From Strigamia acuminata (lineage: Eukaryota; Arthropoda; Chilopoda; Geophilomorpha; Linotaeniidae): a stretch of DNA of 64,000 nucleotides. Under the pieces are notes generated by a model. The model was not told the origin of the DNA and did not search any database. It saw only the letters and a program-made list of their open reading frames with translations. The stretch covers positions 234,501-298,500 of the forward strand of contig OX442318.1 of the NCBI GenBank assembly GCA_949358305.1, read 5' to 3'. Made by a program: the position numbers and the translations under genes. Below are positions 55,162 through 63,689 of this stretch, one piece after another. Within the stretch, counting starts at the first letter, position 1; every line of letters starts with the position of its first letter.

Positions 55162-55695
55162 GAAACTAATGGCCAACACATCGTCTTATGTAGAGTCAAA
55201 GATTTACGTTTTATCACAACGATGCGTGTCGGTTTCGAGTCATTTATCTAATCACAGTGTTATTATCATCTAATTTATTTATTACTTTTATCGGGTATTT
55301 GTCATATTCGAATTATTTCATTAATCAATTGTGACGAATTACTCGCGTACTGCGAGCAAACAATGGTTTTATTTATTGCCGTGTTAATCGATAGCGTCAT
55401 TTATCTTCGTATTTTAAATGCAAAGATGACTGAAGATGAGGATGTTTCTTACGATGTGCAGTTATGTGCGCGAAGAAATCGTGTGCTTTTACTATGCGAC
55501 TTTAGTCATACGCTTTATGTATTTACAACTGTGCTGGGAAAAATAGAAAATAAAAATACGGGGTTTATCCATGTACCTGTTCTAAAAATACTTTCCAAAA
55601 CTTTTGGCGATGAACAACAATCCATTCTTAAGAATTCTTAAGACTGAATAAAATAGTAAACAATTAAACATCAAAATTTTAAAGTTCAAAGTGGC
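55162..55695. other. Spacer between the two Y-RNA-like genes
   Basis: Holds the promoter of copy 1 and a plus-strand open frame of 92 codons (55363-55641) without recognisable homology, which I do not call as a gene. Confidence 0.5.
55186..55225 (-). promoter_or_regulatory. Pol III type 3-like promoter of copy 1
   Basis: TACATAA (55186-55192) plus an upstream block beginning GCATC (55225 down to 55193) aligned at identical spacing with the promoter of copy 2, the arrangement of a TATA box with a proximal sequence element. Confidence 0.45.
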
Positions 55696-55793
55696 AAAAG
55701 AAAGTCAAATTCACCTATGAGGGAAATTTCAGACTTGACACTAGACAAGTACTATTTGAGACTGTTAGACGACCCATAGGCTCCGGACCCTCC
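55696..55793 (-). ncRNA. Y RNA / stem-bulge RNA-like gene, copy 2
   Basis: A 98-nt minus-strand unit begins GGAGGGTCCGG and ends GAATTTGACTTTCTTTT. Terminal pairing GAGGGTC/GACTTTC persists although the bases differ from copy 1, and the inner stem keeps CCTATG/CATAGG. The loop sequence differs almost completely from copy 1, so conservation is confined to the stems, the ends and the promoter. This pattern indicates selection on RNA structure. A clear TATATAA lies at 55818-55824. Confidence 0.6.
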
Positions 55794-56203
55794 AACAACT
55801 GCTTCGCTTCATAACGTTTATATAGTGGTTGATATTTTATCCTTTATGAACTGATGCTTCAAAGGTTACCGTCAAATTTTAATTCGAGAAAAAACATTAA
55901 ACAAAAACCATCAATGCCCAAAGTCGTAAAACTATAAACTTTAATTATTTATTAGAGCTAAACCCTATATTTTACTCGAATAATTTAATAAAATAGATTT
56001 TCTTAAATCCACATTACACACTAAAGCGTTTTAAGGCCTAAGCTTCCATCGCTTGCCACTAGATAACGCCACTCTTCAGCGTGAAATAAGGACCCCATTG
56101 AGAGCACCCGAGGAAACGAGGAAAGCATATAACTCTGAATTAAAAACAAATTCAAATTTATTTCGACAACGACTTTTATTTGCAAAAACATTGATGAATA
56201 CAT
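55794..56203. other. Copy 2 promoter and PSMG2 3' flank
   Basis: Apart from the promoter, nothing is recognised. The right part is the presumed PSMG2 3' UTR. Confidence 0.55.
55818..55857 (-). promoter_or_regulatory. Pol III type 3-like promoter of copy 2
   Basis: TATATAA (55818-55824) is preceded by a 33-nt block beginning GCATC (55857 down to 55825), the same length and start as in copy 1. Confidence 0.5.
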
Positions 56204-57369
56204 TTAATACATGGTTGGAGGTGCATCATTTCCAAATAAATGTTTCCAAGATGGAGGAATTTTCCAAACCGAATGCGGATGACCGTTTTTCGGGCGCTGA
56301 AATACTTCAAAAATATACAAATGGCCAATTTAAATTCGGAAATAAAGAAATTACTTGGACTAAATTGAGCCACTCGTTTAAATGAGACGCTAGAGTAAGA
56401 GCTTCCGGCCTATTATCGCCCTCAGAACAAAACAAAAGCAAAACGGCCAAACAAACGTCTTCTTTGCAGCTGAAAGAAATGTGGAAAATTGTAAAATTGT
56501 CAATTATATTTTGAATAAAAAAACCAACCAATCTTGATAAATTCGTTTCGTCAATCCTCCTCCTGGTACGTAGAGCTCCGAACTTTGATCAGAGGTAAAG
56601 TTTTCACGCAATTCCAAACGTTTCCAATTAAATTGCTTTTCTAAATCCAGAGTCTGAGATTCTTCGAATTTCGGCGTCGTTAGAAAACGAAACTGACAAC
56701 TGAAAATGTGCACGCAAATAAATTGAAATAAATTGAAGTAAACGCAGAAAAACATGTCAAATTACCCCATTTTAATTTGGCTGTCAGTTCTGGCGTGAGT
56801 CGAACAACTTGACAGCAAAACAACTCTCGCAAACGATTTACTCTTGATCCAATCAATCAATAATTTTCTAAATCCATTCGCTCTATTCTGAAAAAAAGAA
56901 AAACAAATATCAATTAATTAATTAACTAAATTTAATAAAATAAACAAACTTGAAGAACAGGAACTCTCTGTTGAATGATCACGAGTTTCTTCTCCTTATT
57001 TTCGTATACTGCAATCAAAATGGTTGGAATTAACTATTTTAAAAATAAAATTTATCCACTTTTCAAGTTACCGTACCATCCATTCCCATGGCAAGACGAC
57101 ATTCTCCTCGTTCGGTTTGGTTGTAAGGATCATTACCGACGAGAAATAATAAACTTTTATCGTAAAAACAACCGATTCTCACGCAATCCACCGTGCTCAG
57201 TAACAAATCGACTGACAATTGGCCCACATTTCCAACCGCAATTGTGGGCTGTTAAAAAACGAGAAATAAGGTAATATTAATAATAGAAATACCGGAAATA
57301 TCCTCACGTATTTACCAATAGTAAAGTGTATTCGGCCCAGTCACTCGCATTTCCAAAACTTACAAACAT
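56204..57369 (-). CDS. PSMG2: Proteasome assembly chaperone 2
   Basis: Seven exons give 261 aa (human 264): 57369-57316, 57248-57077, 57008-56950, 56887-56766, 56699-56529, 56469-56355, 56296-56204. With PSMG1, the product helps assemble the alpha ring of the 20S proteasome. Family features visible are VGNVGQLSVDLL near the N terminus, the GxFYD and VGNDPY segments, LYVPGGGLTKRIY, LLLFCSEGDNRPEAL ... LNEWL, and the closing WKIPPSWKHLFG near the C terminus. All seven exon phases agree. The start matches the human protein (MFV). Confidence 0.95.
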
Positions 57370-58045
57370 GTTGATGTTGCTGAAGAATAACACGAATGAT
57401 ACAAATTCCAGTTCAGTTATCAATCACGTTTCCGGTCTTGAAACTTCAGCGAGCATTAACAGCTGTACTGGGATTGGTAGCCGAAAATATTGTTTGCCTG
57501 TCGAGTTGACTTAGTTACATAAAAAAATTAATTCTCTTTACTTTGAAAAAAATTCCGCTATAAAACAAATTAAAATCAAAATAAACGAACAAAATAAAGA
57601 AATTTATCAATTTATCGACACAATTTGCCATCTGGTGGCAAATTGAAAAAGTAAACGTATAAACAAAATACGGTGGAAATTTTGATTTATTACATTTATT
57701 TCGCAACCAAATTAAACAAAAACCAATTTTTTAAAAAAACTAATGGTTTGCAACATAATTAATTCAAAACACAAACAAAAAGATTAAATTCATAATTCTG
57801 CAGGTTAGTTTGAAGCGAAGCAGAGGTGACTTTTTCCAAGATCATATAAAGATTCCACTGCAAACACTTACTTGATGATGATGTGTTATTGTGTTCCTGC
57901 AACTTATTTATTTCTTGAGAAAGTAAACAACACGCGTTAATACGAATCAAAATAACACGAAATAATAATAAAGGACAATAATAATAATACATATATAAAA
58001 TAAGTTTGATTTGTTTTTTCAATTTATTGCACTACGGTAGTAAAA
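57370..58045. other. Spacer between PSMG2 and the galaxin-like gene
   Basis: AT-rich; it holds the PSMG2 promoter at the left and the 3' UTR of the galaxin-like gene at the right. No further gene is seen. Confidence 0.6.
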
Positions 58046-58269
58046 TTACATTGAAATTATGTCCTTGTAACAACATTGAGTTTTCGAGTTGGCATCCGCC
58101 ACAATATTCTTGACAACGCCCCTGCAGCAAATGTGTTTATCAGATTCGAAAAGCTTGTTCCCGCAACAAATTTGTTTGGCCGGATCGTGCAGCTGCCGAG
58201 GCAGCTGCGATTCGCAGCAGCGCAGCGACCTCTGGCTGGAACCCAAAATGCTACCATTGCAGCAATATT
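58046..58269 (-). pseudogene. Galaxin-like gene, 3' part cut off by DIRS insertion
   Basis: Encodes about 74 C-terminal residues with the same Cys-Cys spacing as the other half (RCCES, QICCGN, HICCRG, TQCCYK) and ends in TAA at 58046. It resumes at the exact base where the 5' part stops at 63096, so both pieces are one exon split by the element. Lacking its own start, it can only be expressed if the element is spliced out or absent from the other allele. Confidence 0.8.
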
Positions 58270-58326
58270 GTAATCTCGGCTGAACGAGTGAAAGCCGATA
58301 GCATTCACTCGTGTAATTGGAGGTTT

Positions 58327-58360
58327 AACAGGAGATGGCGCTACTAGTCGGGTTACGTCA
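58327..58360 (+). repeat. DIRS inverted repeat, 3' side of the element
   Basis: Perfect reverse complement of 63037-63070. Confidence 0.93.
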
Positions 58361-58550
58361 GTCTTAAAAGCTATCCTGGAAAAAAGGAAGTGAAGGACAA
58401 AATGGAGTCGACGAAATCAACGGTGTTGACGGTAAGCGTGATTTTCGTTCATTTTTAGACATTTAGAACGCTAGGTAGTGATTGAAAACGAATTAGTTGG
58501 TGTTAGATGGAGCTTAGATAATTTAGTTGTGACAAGGGAGGTCGGTGGGT

Positions 58551-58676
58551 CCTGTTAAACCTCCAATTACACGAGTGAATGCTATCGGCTTTCACTCGTT
58601 CGCTCCGCTTCGCTCCGCTTCACTTCGTTCAGCCGAGATTACATTCACTCTTTGTAATCTCCGGCTAAACAGGAGA
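58551..58676. repeat. DIRS internal complementary region
   Basis: Bases 58551-58600 plus 58630-58642 are the reverse complement of the element's 58270-58332 end, and 58643-58676 of the 63062-63095 end; the two meet at 58642/58643. A 29-nt insert of CGCTCCGCTT-like short repeats (58601-58629) has no counterpart at the outer end. In DIRS replication this region templates completion and circularisation of the cDNA. Confidence 0.9.
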
Positions 58677-58774
58677 CTTGAAAGGTAACTTTTTTCCATA
58701 GGATAAAAATAAAAATGTTTTGGAAAAAACAAATTTAACAATTTTTCAGTTTAATCATTTTTTATTTTATGAAT

Positions 58775-59908
58775 TTATTTTGGAATTGGTCTGTTTAGGA
58801 CTGATTCTTGAAAAGCATTGTGGTTGACAATTGTTTTGTTGTAGAACCTCGCGAATGTTTGTTCGGAGGTCCAACCGGCAACACCTAATATTTGTTGTAC
58901 CGGAATAACACTGGCGGCTGCACTGGTGGCCGCAGCTCGCGTCGAATGAGCACCAAACTCTTGACCGACGCCGATCTTTTTTAAAAAATCCTTAATCCAT
59001 CGTCGCACAGTATCTTTGGTAGGTGCGGCATGGGGTGGTTGTAATTTTAGGAACAAACCATCGTCCTTGCGTAACGGATTTGTTTTGGCCAAAAAATCCA
59101 TCAGGGCCTTGAAAGGGCAGATGGCCCGTTCTTGTAAATAAGGGGCCACTCGAAATACAGTATGATGTCCAACACGCGAATGCTTGTGCAAAGTTTTCGG
59201 GTTGAAAATGACCGCGTCAGTTGAGACTGTCATCTCCGAAATTTTAAAACTTTGCAGTGAGCTGACTCTGGCAGCAGTTGTTAGGGCCAGCAGCATGAGC
59301 AGCTTTTCTTGGAGTTGTCTCCAATCGAGATCATCATGCGGCCAAAGTTTTCGCAGGGCGTTCAGAGCTAGGCCCACGTCCCAAGTGGCCACATAGCGTG
59401 GTAAGTTTGGCCTTAAATTATTAACTCCTTTTAAAATTCGGGCGATACGATCATCAGCTCTAATTGACGGGTCAATGAAGCCTGCGGCGGTGATGGCCGC
59501 TAAACTTCCCGAAATGGAGGAGTGTGACAAGCCTTCATTGAATCTTGAGGCGATGAAATTTGCGGTATTGACGAGCGTTAAACGATAGTTTGGGTCAAGA
59601 TTGGGAGGGAGTGGATTGGAATAAGGTGACCCTTCACCAGAAAATTCCGTCCACCTCTTAATTCCCGCAGTGTACGTTCTGACAGTTGTCGATCTCCACC
59701 CGGCCGCGTACAAGTTGGCAGCGTCCGGCGAAAAGCCTCCTGCGATGAGGTCACTCCACTGACTTTGCAGCCAAGGAGCTGCAGGGCCTGGAGAGGAAAC
59801 TGGGCCTCTGGTTGATGAACCAACGTCAGATGTTCCGGGGCCGGAAAGGACACTGGTACTGCGACCAGGCAGTCCAACAGTGGTACAAACCACGCTTGTG
59901 AGGTCCAT
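58775..59908 (-). CDS. DIRS tyrosine recombinase
   Basis: 377 aa. The tyrosine-recombinase tetrad is visible: Arg in TTAARVSSL (about residue 211), His and Arg in GAHSTRAAA (about 320), the GW motif in GVAGWTSEQ, and the nucleophile Tyr in ARFYNK (about 353). The N terminus is Ser/Gly/Pro-rich, followed by a helical core-binding domain. It catalyses integration of the circular DNA. The first 331 nt overlap the end of the RT frame in another frame, as is common in DIRS elements. Confidence 0.93.
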   Translation of the reverse strand: MDLTSVVCTTVGLPGRSTSVLSGPGTSDVGSSTRGPVSSPGPAAPWLQSQWSDLIAGGFSPDAANLYAAGWRSTTVRTYTAGIKRWTEFSGEGSPYSNPLPPNLDPNYRLTLVNTANFIASRFNEGLSHSSISGSLAAITAAGFIDPSIRADDRIARILKGVNNLRPNLPRYVATWDVGLALNALRKLWPHDDLDWRQLQEKLLMLLALTTAARVSSLQSFKISEMTVSTDAVIFNPKTLHKHSRVGHHTVFRVAPYLQERAICPFKALMDFLAKTNPLRKDDGLFLKLQPPHAAPTKDTVRRWIKDFLKKIGVGQEFGAHSTRAAATSAAASVIPVQQILGVAGWTSEQTFARFYNKTIVNHNAFQESVLNRPIPK

Positions 59909-62877
59909 TTTGGTACTACTAGAAGTACCGTGGCTTGATCCTGGCGGATTTTTTGTAAAATCCTAGAATTTAAACAAAAAGGAGGAAAGGCGTAAGCAAA
60001 AGTTTCTTTCCAAGAATGGGAGAACGCATCTATCCTGTAAGCGAAGGGGTCAGGGCCCCAAGAAAAGTATTTCGGTAATTTATGGTTTAATCTTGTAGCA
60101 AACAGATCAATCTCAGGCAGTCCGAATAGGGATTTTAATTTTTTAAACATTTTTGGAGATAAACTCCATTCCCCATCCGTAGTTAAAAAATTACGTGACA
60201 GATAGTCGGCCATAACGTTTTCCTTACCGGGAATGTGAATTACTGAAAATTCAATATTTAATCTTTGGGAATCTTCCCACACTAGTCTCCCAAAATGGTG
60301 GAGTTGCTGGACCTTGCTGCCCTGGTTCCGGAACACGCTCACTACTGTGGAGCTGTCGGAATGAAACAAAACGTGTTTTTTGCCGTCAAAGGGGGCAAAA
60401 ACCTTCCAGGCGAACCAGAGGGCCAAAAGTTCCTTAACATTAATGTGAAAATTATTTTCCTCAGCTGTCCACTGGCCATTAGCAGAACGGGAGTTCCAAC
60501 TGGCTCCCCAACCCAAGTTGGAGGCGTCGGTGAAAACCTCCGTATCCACATCGTGACGGTTTAGATATTTGGGGGAGAAACTTTCTAATTTAGTCCATCT
60601 AGTTAATTCGACTTTGATGTCGGGGTAATTATTAACTAAAGTATTATAGTTGTGGTTATGAAGGAACAACTGTCCTGTTTTGAAGGATTCCAAGGGCTTT
60701 ATGTTCCAAAACCCGTCAGAAAGCGCTGGCTCGGCGGAAACTAAATTGCCAATAAAAATGGCCAAGTCTTGAATGGAGAATTTCTCCAATTGGAGAAGGC
60801 GCGAAGCTAGCTTAGTTATTTTAATGATTTTCCTTTCTGGAAGTGACACTTCCATATTTCTAGAGTCTAGTGTTAATCCTAAAAATTCTATTCTAGTTTT
60901 GGGAATAAATTCGGATTTTTCCCAGTTAATGCAGAGGCCTAATTCTTGAAAAAAGTTTATTACGTCATTACAGGCGTTTTTAGCCTCGCAAAAGGAATCA
61001 CACAGAAAAATTCCGTCGTCCAAATACGGGATTCCGCAAATCCCCCAAGTCCTCAACTCGGAAAAAACAGGGCACATAACCTTAGTAAAGGTCCGTGGGG
61101 CACTTGCCAAGCCCATTGGCATTACCTGATACTCGTATAACTGGCCTTGCCACAAAAAACGTACATATTTCTTGAATTCGCTTTTAATTGGTAACAAGTA
61201 AAAAGCGTTAGTGAGGTCGATTTTAAACATAAATTGATCCTTTTTCATAAGGTTTATCGCATCTTTAAGCGAGGCCATTTTAAAATGGAGATATTCTAAG
61301 CTTTCGTTGAACTTTTTTAGATTTAAAATAATCCGTACGGATCCGTCCGGCTTGGGGACGGCGAAAATTGGACTTAAGTATTCGCCTTCAACGTGGGCGA
61401 CCTGTTTAATTATGCCTTGCTGGCAAAGCTTGTCCACAGCTTGGGAAATTGCTAAAGTTTCGCTCAAGTTCATTCTATATTCCGTTCTTTTTACGTGAAC
61501 GAGCTTGTCGATATTTAGATCGAATTTTATGCCCGACAGGGCAGATATTACAAAAGGATTGGATGTGATTTTACGCCAAACAGGCAAGTAATATTGTAAA
61601 TTTCCTGGCTTAAAGGATAGATGCGAAATAGGTAAATTAAAGAACGACTCTTTATTTCTTACATTTTCATTTTCAATTACAGGTGTTTCTGTCGCTACTT
61701 CTTGTAGGATTTCCCGCGCTGGTTCTTCCCCCGATCTGCAAAGAGAATCGGAATTAGTAAACACGGCTACGGGATTAGAACAAACAATGTTCATACTATT
61801 TTGGCGCTTAAAATCGAAACTTCTTGAGTTGTCTGAGCGCTTGTTATCGTATTTATTATAATCGTACCTAGTGTACGGGTGGTAGCGGCGATAATTCTTG
61901 TCCCTGTCGGACTTGCGATTTTCGGCCTTATCAAAAGTGGCCTTGGAAGTAACCTTCTTTAATTCGTCGAATTCTTTGATCTGCTTCGACAAATCCGGGC
62001 CAAACAGGTCGGATGGGAAAACAACCTTCCCTTTCGCAAACTGCTTGTATCTAGGTGCGAGCGAGTCCGCGAAGTCCAGACGTCGGCGCAACGTTAACGC
62101 CGTATTCATTGCGCCCAGCAGCGTCATGGCCTCGGCCAGGTGGGTGACCAGTGAATTGGGGTCCAAATTTCCCGCCACTACGTCCTTCATTGCCGAAGCA
62201 AGCGGAATGTAAGCTTTCAAAACGAGTTTTTGATGTTTTAAAGACGTCGTGTCTCTCGACCTTATCCAAGGCTGCACTTCTCCAAACAGAGTGCCGTCCA
62301 CTTTAGGCGGGTCCAAGTATTTTGCGTTTTCAGGGATTATTAGCTTTTCAACTAATTGGTCCCTAAATTCCGTCGAGGTCTCAAAAAGCGATTTGCTTAC
62401 CAAGGCCTCTAATTCGGCGGGCCAGGCGTCGCCAAACTTGGTCTCGGCACCCAAAAGTTTGGACACATCTGAAAAACCAACTTTGGTTGCTGGAGTCGGA
62501 GCCGTTGAACCGTCAACTGGCTTGGTCCCGCTTGTGGAGACAAGGGGAATTGCTGCGATTGCGGGGTTTAACAACGGAGTTGTCCCGTCTGCGGCTTTTG
62601 GGGTAGGTACAGCACCTGGCCCAGCCATCGCGGTGTTCTGCGGCGAAACGACGACCGTTTTCGCAGTTAGCAAATTATGCATTATGTCTTTTAGCTCGTA
62701 CACAGTGTCGGCTAGACATTCGATCCTATCGTGCATCCTTCTCGGCGAAGGTGGCTCTTCTACGACTTCTTCTTCGTGGTTAGGTTCGATCTGGACTTCT
62801 TCATTTTGAAGATTTTGGACCACGTGGTCGTTTAAAGTAGGGAATCCAGAATCGGTAATCATTACTTGGGAATTCAT
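59578..62877 (-). CDS. DIRS gag-like/reverse transcriptase/RNase H polyprotein
   Basis: 1099 aa from the Met at 62877; the frame stays open to 62997, but the extra 40 residues look non-coding. Order: an N-terminal gag-like part with an acidic proline-containing stretch and a Lys/Arg/Tyr-rich stretch; the reverse transcriptase with the YLDD catalytic box (near 61020); RNase H (TDASN near 60527, then the conserved Glu in NVKELLALW, Asp in HSDSS and MADYLSR); then the DIRS C-terminal region beginning with IDLFATRLNHKLP, often described as methyltransferase-like. No stop codon or frameshift. Fusion of the gag part with RT in one frame is a variation on the separate gag ORF of classical DIRS-1. 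Confidence 0.92.
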   Translation of the reverse strand: MNSQVMITDSGFPTLNDHVVQNLQNEEVQIEPNHEEEVVEEPPSPRRMHDRIECLADTVYELKDIMHNLLTAKTVVVSPQNTAMAGPGAVPTPKAADGTTPLLNPAIAAIPLVSTSGTKPVDGSTAPTPATKVGFSDVSKLLGAETKFGDAWPAELEALVSKSLFETSTEFRDQLVEKLIIPENAKYLDPPKVDGTLFGEVQPWIRSRDTTSLKHQKLVLKAYIPLASAMKDVVAGNLDPNSLVTHLAEAMTLLGAMNTALTLRRRLDFADSLAPRYKQFAKGKVVFPSDLFGPDLSKQIKEFDELKKVTSKATFDKAENRKSDRDKNYRRYHPYTRYDYNKYDNKRSDNSRSFDFKRQNSMNIVCSNPVAVFTNSDSLCRSGEEPAREILQEVATETPVIENENVRNKESFFNLPISHLSFKPGNLQYYLPVWRKITSNPFVISALSGIKFDLNIDKLVHVKRTEYRMNLSETLAISQAVDKLCQQGIIKQVAHVEGEYLSPIFAVPKPDGSVRIILNLKKFNESLEYLHFKMASLKDAINLMKKDQFMFKIDLTNAFYLLPIKSEFKKYVRFLWQGQLYEYQVMPMGLASAPRTFTKVMCPVFSELRTWGICGIPYLDDGIFLCDSFCEAKNACNDVINFFQELGLCINWEKSEFIPKTRIEFLGLTLDSRNMEVSLPERKIIKITKLASRLLQLEKFSIQDLAIFIGNLVSAEPALSDGFWNIKPLESFKTGQLFLHNHNYNTLVNNYPDIKVELTRWTKLESFSPKYLNRHDVDTEVFTDASNLGWGASWNSRSANGQWTAEENNFHINVKELLALWFAWKVFAPFDGKKHVLFHSDSSTVVSVFRNQGSKVQQLHHFGRLVWEDSQRLNIEFSVIHIPGKENVMADYLSRNFLTTDGEWSLSPKMFKKLKSLFGLPEIDLFATRLNHKLPKYFSWGPDPFAYRIDAFSHSWKETFAYAFPPFCLNSRILQKIRQDQATVLLVVPKWTSQAWFVPLLDCLVAVPVSFPAPEHLTLVHQPEAQFPLQALQLLGCKVSGVTSSQEAFRRTLPTCTRPGGDRQLSERTLRELRGGRNFLVKGHLIPIHSLPILTQTIV

Positions 62878-63036
62878 GTTAGAATGTAATAAAACTAATA
62901 AAGAAACAATTATTAGAAAGGTGGTTCGAAAATAATGAGATCCTTTAATTAAAAAGGGGAAAAAACGATAATAAAACAAATTTTTCTTGTAGAGCAATTC
63001 GAACCTGACCGCGCAACCCGTTAGTAGAACCGGAAG

Positions 63037-63070
63037 TGACGTAACCCGACTAGTAGCGCCATCTCCTGTT
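63037..63070 (-). repeat. DIRS inverted repeat, 5' side of the element
   Basis: Perfect reverse complement of 58327-58360. Confidence 0.93.
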
Positions 63071-63095
63071 TAGCCGGAGATTACAAAGAGTGAAT

Positions 63096-63438
63096 GCGTG
63101 TCCGGATCGTACAGGCGCGTTCCACAGCAGCGCAGCGACCTCTGGCTGGAACCCGAAATGCTACCATTGCACTTTGCAGCAATATTGCGTGTCCGGATCG
63201 TACAGGCGCGTTCCGCAGCAGCGCAGCAATCTCTGGCTGGAACCCGAAATGCTACCATTGCAGCAATATTGCGTGTCCGGATCGTACAGAAGCGATCCGC
63301 AGCAGCGCAGCGACCGATTCCCGGAATTCAGAATGCGACCATTGCAGCAATGTTGCGTGTCCGGATCGTGCAGCTGCGATCCGCAGCAGTGGTAGCCAAT
63401 TTTCAAAGAATAAGCCTTGCCGTCACAACACACCTGTT
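63096..63438 (-). repeat. 84-bp coding repeat of the galaxin-like gene
   Basis: The string GCGTGTCCGG recurs at 63096, 63187, 63271 and 63355. Spacing is 84 bp (28 codons) except the first interval, which is 91 bp because of the 7-nt insertion. Confidence 0.9.
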
Positions 63439-63689
63439 TCGTTACATCTATTTCGGACGATCCGCAACACTTCTGGTACGAATGTTGGAATGTTGGAAAC
63501 ACACTACCGGTGCAACACACTTGCGATGCAGGATTGTAAGCAGCTACGTTGCTTTCTTCTATCGATTAAAACGAACAATTAACAAGAAATCGATCAAAGA
63601 AATCAAAGGAACTACTCACTCAATGAATATCCCTTATCCAAGCTGAACACTTGTAAAGTGAATACCACGAGTGTACACTTTGTGCACAT
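63096..63689 (-). pseudogene. Galaxin-like cysteine-rich protein, 5' part
   Basis: Exon 1 (63689-63620) encodes a signal peptide; exon 2 starts at 63558. The product is secreted and built of repeats with paired cysteines (RCCGxxLYDPDTQYCCNG pattern, about 28 aa each), the hallmark of galaxin-like proteins known from coral skeleton matrix and secreted proteins of other invertebrates. Two lesions are visible: a 7-nt insertion (63171-63177) shifts the frame and brings a TAG at 63161-63163, and the DIRS element interrupts the next repeat at 63096. As it stands, the locus could make only a truncated protein of about 140 residues. A splice acceptor (CTTTCCAG) lies just upstream of the ATG, so a leader exon is likely. 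Confidence 0.8.

Larger units (their letters stand above)
58270..63095 (-). mobile_element. DIRS-type tyrosine-recombinase retrotransposon
   Basis: A 4,826-bp element with coding strand minus. It has a gag/RT/RNase H frame, an overlapping tyrosine recombinase frame, 34-bp inverted repeats (58327-58360 and 63037-63070) bearing unequal outer ends (57 and 25 bp), and an internal complementary region (58551-58676) that joins the reverse complements of both outer ends. This is the architecture of DIRS elements, which replicate through a circular intermediate and integrate with a recombinase instead of a DDE integrase. No target-site duplication is present. Both frames are open with the catalytic residues in place, so the copy may be recent and autonomous. 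Confidence 0.93.

Noticed and set aside
55363-55641. 92-codon plus-strand frame between the two Y-RNA-like genes
   Set aside because: No recognisable family and no splice or promoter evidence. It could be a chance frame.
62878-62997. Forty extra codons upstream of the DIRS polyprotein Met
   Set aside because: Hydrophobic, low-complexity read-through without the character of the gag-like region. The internal Met at 62877 is preferred.
63094-63646. Long plus-strand open frames across the galaxin-like repeats
   Set aside because: They are antisense shadows of a repeat whose length is a multiple of three.
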